64,000 nt of DNA, taken from positions 3,243,501 through 3,307,500 of the forward strand of contig NZ_CP152049.1 of the NCBI RefSeq assembly GCF_038630985.1, read 5' to 3'. Position numbers and translations under genes: made by a program. Source of the stretch: Paenibacillus sp. FSL H8-0548 (lineage in GTDB: Bacteria; Bacillota; Bacilli; Paenibacillales; Paenibacillaceae). The first letter of the stretch is position 1. Each line of letters starts with the position of its first letter. Under the pieces are notes generated by a model. That model was not told the DNA's origin. It did not search any database and worked only from the letters and a program-made list of their open reading frames with translations. Shown here one piece after another: positions 44,010 to 51,777 of the stretch.

Positions 44010-44122
44010 ATGCTTACGAAGCAGGTTTGCTGCGCAAACCTTAGCTTATGCTTACGAAGCAGGTTTGCTGCGCAAACCTTGGCTTATGCTTACGAAGTAG
44101 GTTTGCTCCGCAAACCTTGGAG
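44010..44122 (+). repeat. Shine-Dalgarno-adjacent hairpin repeat, three copies
   Basis: Units start at 44010, 44048 and 44086 (38-bp spacing). Each has ATGCTTACGAAG, then GGTTTGC, a 3-base loop (TGC, TGC, TCC), then GCAAACC. The last stem is followed by TTGGAGGAGG, the ribosome site of the helicase. The repeats keep a reading frame open into the helicase gene, which makes an N-terminal extension appear falsely. Confidence 0.93.
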
Positions 44123-44132
44123 GAGGAGAATA

Positions 44133-45836
44133 ATGCACGATCTTAACGATAAGCCATTGATTGTTCAATCGAATTTGATGGTGCTGCTTGATGAGCGTAT
44201 GCCAGAAGCGCAGCAAGCGAGGGATAAGCTGGTTCTCTTCATGGATGCGGTTCGAAGAGCAGGAAATATACATACGTATCAAATGACGCCGTTAACGCTC
44301 TGGAATGCAGCAGCAGCAGGCATAACGGCAAACGATATTATCGGCTGGCTCGTCGACTACGGGCGGTATGAGCTTCCGCTTCAAGCAGAGGCTGCCATAC
44401 GGAAGCTGATCGGCAGATATGGGAAGCTTTGGCTGTCGCTAGAGTCTGAACGATTAATTTTGCATGGAGACGCAATGATGATGAATGAGCTGATTGAGCA
44501 TAAGTCGATTATAAGCCATGTTACTGCAAAGCTTTCAACGGTTGCTTGGGAGATGAATACTAGCGTCCGAGGGCTGTTGAAACAGGAGCTGACTCGTTTG
44601 GGTTATCCCATTATTGATTTAGCGGGTTATCATGCTGGAGAAGCGCTGTCTGTACAGCTGAAGTCATGCACGCGAAGCGAACGCAAATTTGAATTAAGGG
44701 ACTACCAGTATGCAGCTGTTGAGCAGTTCTACAAAGAGGGAACTGTGCAGGGGGGGAGCGGCGTCATCGTGCTGCCCTGCGGAGCGGGTAAAACCATTGT
44801 AGGCATTGCCACTTTAGCCCGTCTAGGCAGGGCTACACTTATTCTTACATCGAACAGCACCTCCGTAAAGCAATGGAAGGACGAGCTTCTGGATAAAACA
44901 TCGCTGTCGGATGCGGAGGTTGGCCAATATTGCGGCACACTCAAGCAGGTTCGTCCCGTAACAATCGCCACCTATAATATACTAACGCATCGGAAATCGA
45001 AGACAGCGCCATTTACACATATGAAGCTTTTCTCTGAACGGGATTGGGGTCTTATTATTTATGATGAGGTTCATTTACTGCCAGCTCCGGTTTTCCGCAT
45101 GACAGCAGACATTCAAGCGACTAGACGGCTAGGCTTAACGGCTACACTCGTTCGTGAGGATGGCTGTGCAGAGGATGTTTATTCATTAATTGGTCCGAAG
45201 CAATATGACATGCAATGGAAGACTGCGGAGGCAGGCTCACATATTGCAGCTGTTACATGTACTGAAATTAGAGTTCCGCTCCATAAAAATAAAGAGCTGC
45301 TCTATGCTCAGGCTACCGCTCGCTCAAAGCTTAGGCTTGCCGCTGAGAATCCTGCGAAAATCAATGTGGTTCGGCAATTATTACAGGAGCATGCAGGTAA
45401 GCCGACCTTAATTATTGGACAGTATTTGAATCAGCTGCATGAACTGTCTAGGAAGCTTGGGGCTCCTGTGCTCACAGGAGAGGTCTCTCATTTGGAGAGG
45501 CAGCTGCTTTATGACCGTTTTAAAACAGGAGAGATTTCTGTGCTGATTGTTTCCAAGGTGGCTAATTTTGCCGTCGATCTGCCTGATGCGGCTGTAGCTA
45601 TACAGCTATCCGGCAGCTTCGGATCAAGGCAAGAGGAGGCGCAAAGAATAGGTAGGCTGCTAAGGCCTAAGCCCGGCAACAATTATGCTTGGTTTTATAC
45701 GATAGTGACCGAGGAAACGAAAGAAGTCGAGTTTGCGATGAAAAGACAGCTTTTTATGCTGGAGCAGGGCTATAAGTATGAGCGAATAAGCAAGCCGGCT
45801 GCTGAAACTGAGTTGGAGGAGACGGCAGCTCTATGA
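44133..45836 (+). CDS. XPB/Rad25-type DNA helicase
   Basis: A 567-residue superfamily 2 helicase resembling the XPB core of eukaryotic TFIIH and archaeal XPB. An N-terminal helicase-associated domain (about 1-175) leads to RecA1 with Walker A PCGAGKT (215-221, Lys220) and Walker B DEVH (311-314), LGLTATLVREDG as motif III, and RecA2 with QRIGRLLRPKPG as motif VI. The role in bacteria is not well defined; DNA repair or transcription-linked remodelling are guesses. It overlaps the next gene by 4 bases (ATGA), which points to a two-protein complex. The ATG at 44133 is chosen because GGAGGAGG precedes it. Confidence 0.9.
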   Translation: MHDLNDKPLIVQSNLMVLLDERMPEAQQARDKLVLFMDAVRRAGNIHTYQMTPLTLWNAAAAGITANDIIGWLVDYGRYELPLQAEAAIRKLIGRYGKLWLSLESERLILHGDAMMMNELIEHKSIISHVTAKLSTVAWEMNTSVRGLLKQELTRLGYPIIDLAGYHAGEALSVQLKSCTRSERKFELRDYQYAAVEQFYKEGTVQGGSGVIVLPCGAGKTIVGIATLARLGRATLILTSNSTSVKQWKDELLDKTSLSDAEVGQYCGTLKQVRPVTIATYNILTHRKSKTAPFTHMKLFSERDWGLIIYDEVHLLPAPVFRMTADIQATRRLGLTATLVREDGCAEDVYSLIGPKQYDMQWKTAEAGSHIAAVTCTEIRVPLHKNKELLYAQATARSKLRLAAENPAKINVVRQLLQEHAGKPTLIIGQYLNQLHELSRKLGAPVLTGEVSHLERQLLYDRFKTGEISVLIVSKVANFAVDLPDAAVAIQLSGSFGSRQEEAQRIGRLLRPKPGNNYAWFYTIVTEETKEVEFAMKRQLFMLEQGYKYERISKPAAETELEETAAL

Positions 45837-47875
45837 GAATAAAATCACTGCTTGGAAAGCTTTCAATAGAACGTATCGAAAAATTTATACAGTCGCCTGT
45901 ATGGAGGCTGGCTCGTCAAAAAGGTTGGACATGGGAAGCAGCAGCAGTTAACGAAGAAATGATTCAGGAAGCGGCGCATTTGCTGTCCCCTTGCGCAGCG
46001 GGGGTGCTGAAAGAAATGCTGCGTCTGTTTGCTGCAGCTCCAGTTGAGGGAGAGCAGCTTGTGAAAGAGGTACGCAAGCGTACTGATTTATCTGGTGCAG
46101 AATGTCAGCTGGGATTAGCCGAGCTGGAAGCAGCAGGTATATTGTTTTCCGTCCGTAAAGCATGGGGGGAACGTTTGTATTTTTTACCACTGGAAAGCTT
46201 CTCTAGTTGGCAAAGAGCAATATTTCCCTTTCATGCGGAGCAGATATCGCTGCAGCAAAAAGAAGATCTGATGAATGGCCACATCAGACCTTATTGTCGA
46301 CCTTTCGGGAGACAGCTGCTCGCGGCACTTGTGACATTAGGACGCAGCGGTTTAAAGCTTACGGCAAGCGGTACGCTTCCGAAAAAAACAGTCAGCAAGC
46401 TGCTGCAATCCATTGATTTCGACGAGCGCTGGCTAGGCGCCTTTCATTTAAAATGGTCATACCCGGAAAGCTATCCATTAACCGTTGCTTTTATTTTGGA
46501 AGCAAGCCTTGCTGCAGGCTTGCTTGAACAAGATGAGGGCACAATGAAATGGAACAAGGACAGACTGAGCCGGTGGCTCATGCTTGAGGAAGCAGAACGA
46601 GAGCAGCAATTAATGAGCTGGCTGCTTGCTTTACTGCTGCCAGCGAGTGGAGAGAGTGCACATTTGGCAGCGGTATTGACGGATCTGGAAGCAGGCAAAT
46701 GGTATGCCGAGCAGCATATGAATTTTATGCTGCATAGCGCCAATGTCCTTGTTAGTGATGGGGAAGAGCGGGCTGATGATCTAGCTTTGCAGCGCTGGTA
46801 TGGGCTATGGCATAGCTTGGGCTGGCTGGAGGTAGCTGATTGCTTTAGCACTGATCATAAGCAGCTGTTTTTTAGATGGAAGACTGCTGCACCTTTGGGA
46901 GCTGAGATTGTGGATATAAACCAGAACACCTCTCCATATGCTGTAATACAGCCTAATGGAGAAATAATGGTTGAACCTCAGTGTCCGTTCTGGATAAGGT
47001 GGGAGCTGGAGCTGCTTGCGCAAAAAAAATCAGATGAACAGGTATCTGTTTATCGGTTGGAGGCTGCCGCAATCGCCGAGGCAATGGAGCATGGCAGAAC
47101 AAGATCAGGTATTCAAGCTTTTCTATTGTTTTTATCCGGCGGTGAGCCACTGCATGCCGCTGTAGAGGCATCGCTTGAGGTATGGACAAGTCGAGCTTGC
47201 CGGGTGGAATTCGCGGAGGTTACACTGCTGCACTGTGTGGACTCGGCAATGGCTGCAGTAGTGGAGGAGAATCTGTCACTGTCACCGTATCTTCTGCAAA
47301 AGCTAGGCTCTCTTGATTTTATAGTTCAAAAGTCTCGAGTGACCGAAATTAGAAATTTGCTGAAGGAATCCGGCTATTCTCCCCGCAAGGCGATCCAGTC
47401 AAATGACGAGAGCGAAGGTACAGGTTATCCGATAATTAACATAGAAGAAGCTGTTGGTAAAATACTGCCAGAACGCAGGTCAGCCTTGGAGCCGAATAGA
47501 GCTGCGCCGACCTATATCTATGAAGCCTTTCCGCTGCATCATTTTGAGCTGAGTGAAAACCCGAGTCAAGCAAGCTTTCCAACCGCAGCTCAAAGGGAAC
47601 GAGTGCCGGCGATGTGGATAAAGCAGCTGCGAGCCTATCATCATTCCACTAGAAGGGAGCTCATTGAGCAAGCGCTGCAATGGCAAACTCCGGTGCAGCT
47701 GCGAATAGAGCATGAGCTTCGCTCGTTTATTCCCGAGCGGCTTGAGCAGCAAAGTGAAGGATGGGCTGTCATTGGAATTTTACGCAATGAGCCGCAGCGT
47801 CAATCTATTCGGCTCACTCCGGATATGTGGGAGGAAATGCGGCTAGTAATTCCAGGACAGGATACTTCAATATAA
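45833..47875 (+). CDS. Helicase-associated protein, partner of the XPB-type helicase
   Basis: A 680-residue soluble protein without Walker motifs. The middle-to-C-terminal part (about 370-520) matches the helicase-associated/'Helicase_C_3' pattern that also forms the XPB N-terminus: PYAVIQPNGEIMVEPQC, VYRLEAAAIAEAMEHGRTRSGIQAFL and LDFIVQKSRVTEIRNLLKESGYSPRKA. The first 350 residues are helical with winged-helix-like stretches (LVKEVRKRTDLSGAECQLGLAELEAAGILF). It starts inside the helicase stop codon. The pairing resembles the XPB plus helicase-associated genes of actinobacteria. It probably binds DNA or regulates the helicase; no nuclease motif is seen. Confidence 0.78.
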   Translation: MRIKSLLGKLSIERIEKFIQSPVWRLARQKGWTWEAAAVNEEMIQEAAHLLSPCAAGVLKEMLRLFAAAPVEGEQLVKEVRKRTDLSGAECQLGLAELEAAGILFSVRKAWGERLYFLPLESFSSWQRAIFPFHAEQISLQQKEDLMNGHIRPYCRPFGRQLLAALVTLGRSGLKLTASGTLPKKTVSKLLQSIDFDERWLGAFHLKWSYPESYPLTVAFILEASLAAGLLEQDEGTMKWNKDRLSRWLMLEEAEREQQLMSWLLALLLPASGESAHLAAVLTDLEAGKWYAEQHMNFMLHSANVLVSDGEERADDLALQRWYGLWHSLGWLEVADCFSTDHKQLFFRWKTAAPLGAEIVDINQNTSPYAVIQPNGEIMVEPQCPFWIRWELELLAQKKSDEQVSVYRLEAAAIAEAMEHGRTRSGIQAFLLFLSGGEPLHAAVEASLEVWTSRACRVEFAEVTLLHCVDSAMAAVVEENLSLSPYLLQKLGSLDFIVQKSRVTEIRNLLKESGYSPRKAIQSNDESEGTGYPIINIEEAVGKILPERRSALEPNRAAPTYIYEAFPLHHFELSENPSQASFPTAAQRERVPAMWIKQLRAYHHSTRRELIEQALQWQTPVQLRIEHELRSFIPERLEQQSEGWAVIGILRNEPQRQSIRLTPDMWEEMRLVIPGQDTSI

Positions 47876-47945
47876 TCTCTATCTATTGGTTAAGTGAATA
47901 TGATATGATAGTTTAGAAATTAGCGAATGGAAATGAGGTGGATGA

Positions 47946-48440
47946 ATGCCAACTGCTGAAGGTTTAACAGCTATTCAGTCGGAGCAACCGCAAGGCGGCG
48001 TTTCTTCTCTCGATATGGCGTCACTGCTGCTTTGTGCGTATGAACTAGGGGATTGGATCAATCAATCGGCGGAAGTTGCCGAATATTTATATTGGAAGTC
48101 GGTTGTGAATGAGGACGAGGAAGTAAAGCAAATAACAAGACGCTTCGAGAAAGCGAAGGAGCTGTTTGTTGAATGCGAGCGCTTTGGACGATTTCATCCG
48201 AATTACAACGAAGCGAAAGACAAAGTAAAAAAAATAGAGCAAGAGCTTAGCGAGATAGAAAGCGTTCACCGCTTTAAATCCGCAGAGCAGGTTGTAGATG
48301 AGATGCTTTATGATGTATCTCGGATGATCGCTGAGTCGGTTTCCGACAATATCAAAGTTCCAGGAAATGAGAAGGCAAAAGGCGGCGGTAGCTGTGGAAG
48401 CGGCGGGTCATGCAGCTGCGGAAGCGGTGGATGCAGCTAG
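47946..48440 (+). CDS. ylbF: YlbF/YmcA family regulator (RicF-like) with cysteine tail
   Basis: 164 residues. The helical YlbF domain (about 20-130: LLLCAYELGDWINQSAEVAEYLYWKSVVNEDEEVKQITRRFEKAKELF) is followed by a Gly/Ser/Cys tail with four cysteines in the last 16 residues. In B. subtilis YlbF, YmcA and YaaT form an iron-sulfur complex that directs RNase Y and affects sporulation, competence and biofilms. The tail could bind the cluster. It lies 70 bp after the helicase partner and 47 bp before ylbG. Confidence 0.88.
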   Translation: MPTAEGLTAIQSEQPQGGVSSLDMASLLLCAYELGDWINQSAEVAEYLYWKSVVNEDEEVKQITRRFEKAKELFVECERFGRFHPNYNEAKDKVKKIEQELSEIESVHRFKSAEQVVDEMLYDVSRMIAESVSDNIKVPGNEKAKGGGSCGSGGSCSCGSGGCS

Positions 48441-48441
48441 C

Positions 48442-48480
48442 TAACGATGCAGGTTTGCTTATTTGCAAACTTTTTAGGAG
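48442..48480 (+). repeat. Degenerate Shine-Dalgarno-adjacent hairpin repeat
   Basis: CTAACGATGCAGGTTTGC with a TTATTT loop and GCAAAC, then TTTTTAGGAGG, the ylbG ribosome site. The ATGCTTACGAAG box is eroded, but the hairpin and its position in front of the ribosome site are kept. Confidence 0.65.
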
Positions 48481-48487
48481 GGAAAGG

Positions 48488-48751
48488 ATGCTGCCAGAGC
48501 GAACGGGTTATATCGTATGGGTAAGCGATTTGAAAGCTGCGAGGTCACTGGAGCGGTTTGGAACCGTTCATTATATGTCGCGAAAGATGCACTACGTCGT
48601 GATGTATATGAACGCTGAACGCTCGGAAGAGGCTGTGCGCCAAATGGGTAAGCTTTCATATGTTCGGAAGATTGAACGTTCATATCGCAATGAAATCAAG
48701 ACCGAATACAGTAAGGATACTGAAGACAAGACAAGATTTTATAGTCTGTAA
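48488..48751 (+). CDS. ylbG: YlbG family protein (DUF2129)
   Basis: 87 residues with MLPERTGYIVWVSDLKAARSLERFGTVHYMSRKMHYVVMYMN, matching the YlbG/DUF2129 pattern; function unknown. The ATG at 48488 follows an AGGAGGG site; the frame's earlier ATG at 48410 lies inside ylbF. It is a neighbour of ylbF in B. subtilis too. Confidence 0.9.
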   Translation: MLPERTGYIVWVSDLKAARSLERFGTVHYMSRKMHYVVMYMNAERSEEAVRQMGKLSYVRKIERSYRNEIKTEYSKDTEDKTRFYSL

Positions 48752-48788
48752 TTTTCAGTGCCTTCATAAATATTAACTTATGTATAGT

Positions 48789-48836
48789 AGACGTTTTTCA
48801 GCAAACTATTAGCTGAGAAGCGTCTTTTTTTATTTT
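48789..48836 (+). terminator. Terminator after ylbG
   Basis: AGACGTTTTTCAGC pairs imperfectly with GCTGAGAAGCGTCT, followed by seven Ts. Confidence 0.82.
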
Positions 48837-48963
48837 ATATATCCAATAATATACAAATATGGTTTGAATTTAATTCATTGTTGTAATATCGGACAATCAT
48901 GGTAAAATGGAATTAAATTCATAGTTAAAAAGACCCGGTTCCTTGGGAGGAGTTGGTTGCGAA

Positions 48964-49401
48964 ATGAAAGATAAAATGACGAGAAGATGGAGTACATATG
49001 AGTCGTTTTATATCGATTTGGGAGATAAAAAAGTAGCGGATGTCGTAATTACGAACCATGCCAAAAGTCGTTGGCTGGATCGGATTGAAAGCAAAAGAAC
49101 CGGCTATGAGGATATAGCTGAATTTCTTTGGGAATGCTTGAAGGAAGGACGAGTCCAGCCTTATTATCGCAACGAACAGGATGTTTATTTAATCGACGAT
49201 GATCTCGTTTTTGTTGCTGAGTTTGCAGATTCGCTTACGGAAACGGATATTACCGGAATTCCATTACAGAAAATGATCATCGTAACCTTCCTTGGACGAA
49301 TGTCAGAAACGATTGAACTTAGGGATCTGAAATCCTATTATTCATGGCTACGTCATTCTCGGCGCATGACCCTTGTAAAGAGCAGCAGAAAACGAAAATA
49401 A
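48964..49401 (+). CDS. Hypothetical protein, 145 aa
   Basis: Soluble and charged. The core reads VADVVITNHAKSRWLDRIE, then FLWECLKEGRVQPYYRNEQDVYLIDDDLVFVAEF, a pattern of two helices plus a beta hairpin, and it ends in a basic tail (SSRKRK). The NHAKSRWLDRI segment recalls proteins of the cytotoxic/DUF4258 RelE-like fold that start with 'H..R...R', but the resemblance is weak. GGGAGGAG ribosome site. Its own terminator follows. Function unknown. Confidence 0.65.
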   Translation: MKDKMTRRWSTYESFYIDLGDKKVADVVITNHAKSRWLDRIESKRTGYEDIAEFLWECLKEGRVQPYYRNEQDVYLIDDDLVFVAEFADSLTETDITGIPLQKMIIVTFLGRMSETIELRDLKSYYSWLRHSRRMTLVKSSRKRK

Positions 49402-49430
49402 AACCGGAAAACGATATAGTATGGAAACTA

Positions 49431-49463
49431 GGCGTGCAATCAAAAAAAGATTGCACGCCTTTT
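49431..49463 (+). terminator. Terminator before the LysR gene
   Basis: GGCGTGCAATC (49431-49441) and GATTGCACGCC (49449-49459) form a perfect 11-bp stem followed by TTTT. Confidence 0.88.
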
Positions 49464-49526
49464 ATGCACTGTTTTGAGATACTGTACATGGTTTGTAGTA
49501 TAATATGAACTAGAAGAAAGGATGAT

Positions 49527-50444
49527 TTGAACATGGCGCTTAATTTTCACCAGCTGCATATTTTTAGTACGGTTGCAGAACGCGGCAGTTTTTCTGCAGC
49601 GGCGCAATCTTTACATATGACTCAACCTGCTGTAACGATGCAAGTACAGTCGCTCGAGGATTATTTCGGTACAAAGCTGCTGCAGCGCTCGACTAAACGA
49701 ATCGAGCTGACGGAAGCAGGCAGGGCGCTTATGCCGTATGCTCAACGCAGCATTGATATAATACGGGACACGGATCTAGCGATGTCCGCATTCACGAAAC
49801 AGCTCAAGGGGAGGCTTCAGCTAGGCTCAAGCCTTACGATAGGCGAATATATTTTACCGCGCCTGCTTGGACCGTTTGGCCAAGAGTATCCGCATATATC
49901 AATTAGCTTAAAGGTAATGAATACATCCCAAATTATGGAGGATATTTTGAGCCATCAGCTTAATTTTGGCTTAATTGAAGCGCCTGTGAATCATCCCGAT
50001 ATGCATATGGAGGCGGTTATGAGCGATGAGCTTCGGCTAATTGTATCCAAGTCGCATCCACTCGCGGATCGAGTATCCGTAACGTTAGAAGAGGTTATGG
50101 AATATCCTTTTGTACTGCGTGAGCAAGGCTCGGGTACTAGACTGGTTATGGAGGAGCAGCTAAGGAAAAAGGATATTGATCCTGCATCGATGAAGATCGT
50201 AATGGAGCTTGGCAGTACAGGTGCTGTAAAGTCGGCTGTTGAGGCGGGCTTAGGCATATCCTTTATCTCTTCTTCTTCCGTTAAGCATGAGGTGGCGCTT
50301 GATCTCATTCGTATGATCAAAGTATCCGATTCACAGTTTCAGCGAAAGTTTTATTCGATTTATTTGAAATCTGCCATTTTACCGATATCCGCAGTTACAT
50401 TTTTATCTTTTTTGAGAGAGAGGGATCTGCAGCAATGGCTCTAG
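49527..50444 (+). CDS. LysR family transcriptional regulator
   Basis: 305 residues. The N-terminal helix-turn-helix reads FHQLHIFSTVAERGSFSAAAQSLHMTQPAVTMQVQSLEDYFG, followed by the type 2 periplasmic-binding effector domain with LGSSLTIGEYILPRLLGPF, a class seen in CysL/CbbR-like regulators. A TTG (49527) and an ATG (49533) are both possible starts behind AAAGGA. The PHP gene starts within its last 10 bases, so the two are co-expressed; the regulated target is unknown. Confidence 0.9.
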   Translation: MNMALNFHQLHIFSTVAERGSFSAAAQSLHMTQPAVTMQVQSLEDYFGTKLLQRSTKRIELTEAGRALMPYAQRSIDIIRDTDLAMSAFTKQLKGRLQLGSSLTIGEYILPRLLGPFGQEYPHISISLKVMNTSQIMEDILSHQLNFGLIEAPVNHPDMHMEAVMSDELRLIVSKSHPLADRVSVTLEEVMEYPFVLREQGSGTRLVMEEQLRKKDIDPASMKIVMELGSTGAVKSAVEAGLGISFISSSSVKHEVALDLIRMIKVSDSQFQRKFYSIYLKSAILPISAVTFLSFLRERDLQQWL

Positions 50445-51304
50445 TGCATGGACTTGTTGACTTGCATACGCATACGACTGCTTCGGACGGGATGCAATCC
50501 CCTGCTGAAAATGTCCGATTAGCCAAAGCAGCAGGACTAGCTGCGATTGCAATTACGGATCATGATACGGTTGCAGGCGTCGCAGAAGCGATGCTGGAGG
50601 GAGAACGGTTAGGCATTCAAGTAGTACCAGGTGTGGAAGTGAGTACCGTTGCAAATGGAACGGATATTCATATTTTAGGCTACTATACTCAAAATGATGA
50701 TGAGAAATGGCTGGAGAGGTTAGCAAGCCTGCGCGGCACAAGAGATGAGCGGAATGAAATGATGGTTGCTCGCTTGAGAGAGCTGGGCTTGTCGATCACG
50801 ATGGACGAGGTTAGGGCTGCTGCGCACGGAGCTGCTTCGAAAGAGTCGTTGCAGTCTGCCGCAGTCAGTGTTGGTCGGCCGCATATTGCAGCAGTTCTGC
50901 TGCAAAAACAATTTGTCTCCAGCATGAAGGAGGCATTTGACCGTTATTTGGCTGCCGGTGCCGCAGCGTATGTTAATCCGCCCAGATTGCATCCCTTCGA
51001 GGCGGTTGAATGGATTCGAGAAGCAGGAGGAGTTAGTGTAATTGCACATCCCGGTCTGTACAACAACGATTCTTTAGTAGAGGAAATTATTCGTTATGGC
51101 GTACAAGGCATTGAGGTATTCCACTCGGATCACGACCTTGAGGATGAGCGGCGATATCTGGAGCTTGCGGAAAGCTTTCAGCTGATTGCGACAGGCGGCT
51201 CGGATTTTCATGGATCGCGCCAAGGAATCGTGTTCCATGGTGAGGTAGGGAGTCGCACGGTAGATGTTAATGTGCTTCAGCTGCTAGATTCTGCAAGGGG
51301 CTAA
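50435..51304 (+). CDS. PHP domain phosphoesterase (TrpH/YciV-like)
   Basis: 289 residues. Metal-binding PHP motifs: VDLHTHTTASDG (7-19), AITDHDT (39-45), PGVEVST, VIAHPG and GGSDFHG. It is similar to E. coli YciV/TrpH, which hydrolyses 3',5'-bisphosphonucleotides and short oligonucleotides from the 5' end. It overlaps the LysR gene by 10 bases. Downstream are the 282-bp repeat and a strong hairpin terminator. Confidence 0.9.
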   Translation: MALVHGLVDLHTHTTASDGMQSPAENVRLAKAAGLAAIAITDHDTVAGVAEAMLEGERLGIQVVPGVEVSTVANGTDIHILGYYTQNDDEKWLERLASLRGTRDERNEMMVARLRELGLSITMDEVRAAAHGAASKESLQSAAVSVGRPHIAAVLLQKQFVSSMKEAFDRYLAAGAAAYVNPPRLHPFEAVEWIREAGGVSVIAHPGLYNNDSLVEEIIRYGVQGIEVFHSDHDLEDERRYLELAESFQLIATGGSDFHGSRQGIVFHGEVGSRTVDVNVLQLLDSARG

Positions 51305-51326
51305 GTACATCTGCCTGATTGCACAT

Positions 51327-51608
51327 CGCAGACGCGTCAGCTCGGACTTCTAACGGAAACGAGAGACGCTAAATCGCCTATATATGTCGTTTCAAGATTG
51401 TAACGGAAACACGGGCCTCTATTTGTACCAAATATACACGATATCGCTTCATTTCTGCGTAATAGCGTCTCCCACTTCCGTTAAAATGTGACGTTAACCA
51501 AAAATGGCATTTTAGCGTTTCTGGTTTCCGTTAGCTTTCGTTATCCCCTCTCTGGCTGCTGGAGCAGCATCGTTATTAACTGGTTCGGAGAATCCATAGT
51601 TTCCTATA
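51327..51608 (+). repeat. 282-bp repeat, copy 1 (inverted relative to copy 2)
   Basis: It starts CGCAGACGCGTCAGCTC and ends AGTTTCCTATA. It is the near-identical reverse complement of 60981-61262, the same length by position. Inside are four arms of an AACGGAAACnnGAGACGCTA-type motif, two forward and two reversed, giving extensive internal pairing. No reading frame is evident. Confidence 0.92.
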
Positions 51609-51620
51609 CAAAAATAAAAA

Positions 51621-51667
51621 CAAGGTGAAGCCGGGACTGATTAGTCCCGGCTTCACCTTGTTTTTTC
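51621..51667 (+). terminator. Strong hairpin terminator downstream of the PHP gene
   Basis: CAAGGTGAAGCCGGGACT pairs perfectly with AGTCCCGGCTTCACCTTG around GATT and is followed by TTTTTTCTT. The outer arms carry the CACCTTGTT ending of the two-hairpin repeat family. 51668-51777 holds nothing further recognised. Confidence 0.85.
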
Positions 51668-51777
51668 TTATTTATACAGAATTCGGAAGCGACACACTTA
51701 TCCAATTCTGTATAACCTCTGCAAAGCTTCATCGACGTCTGAGGACGCCGAAGGTGTTATTGCTTGACTGCAATGGA

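Noticed and set aside
44010..44132. N-terminal extension of the XPB helicase (MLTKQVCCANL...)
   Set aside because: The extra residues are translation of the three hairpin repeats. A strong GGAGGAGG site precedes the ATG at 44133.
51327..51608. Insertion sequence or phage remnant
   Set aside because: No reading frame, no transposase and no terminal inverted repeats of IS type. It is better described as a dispersed noncoding repeat.
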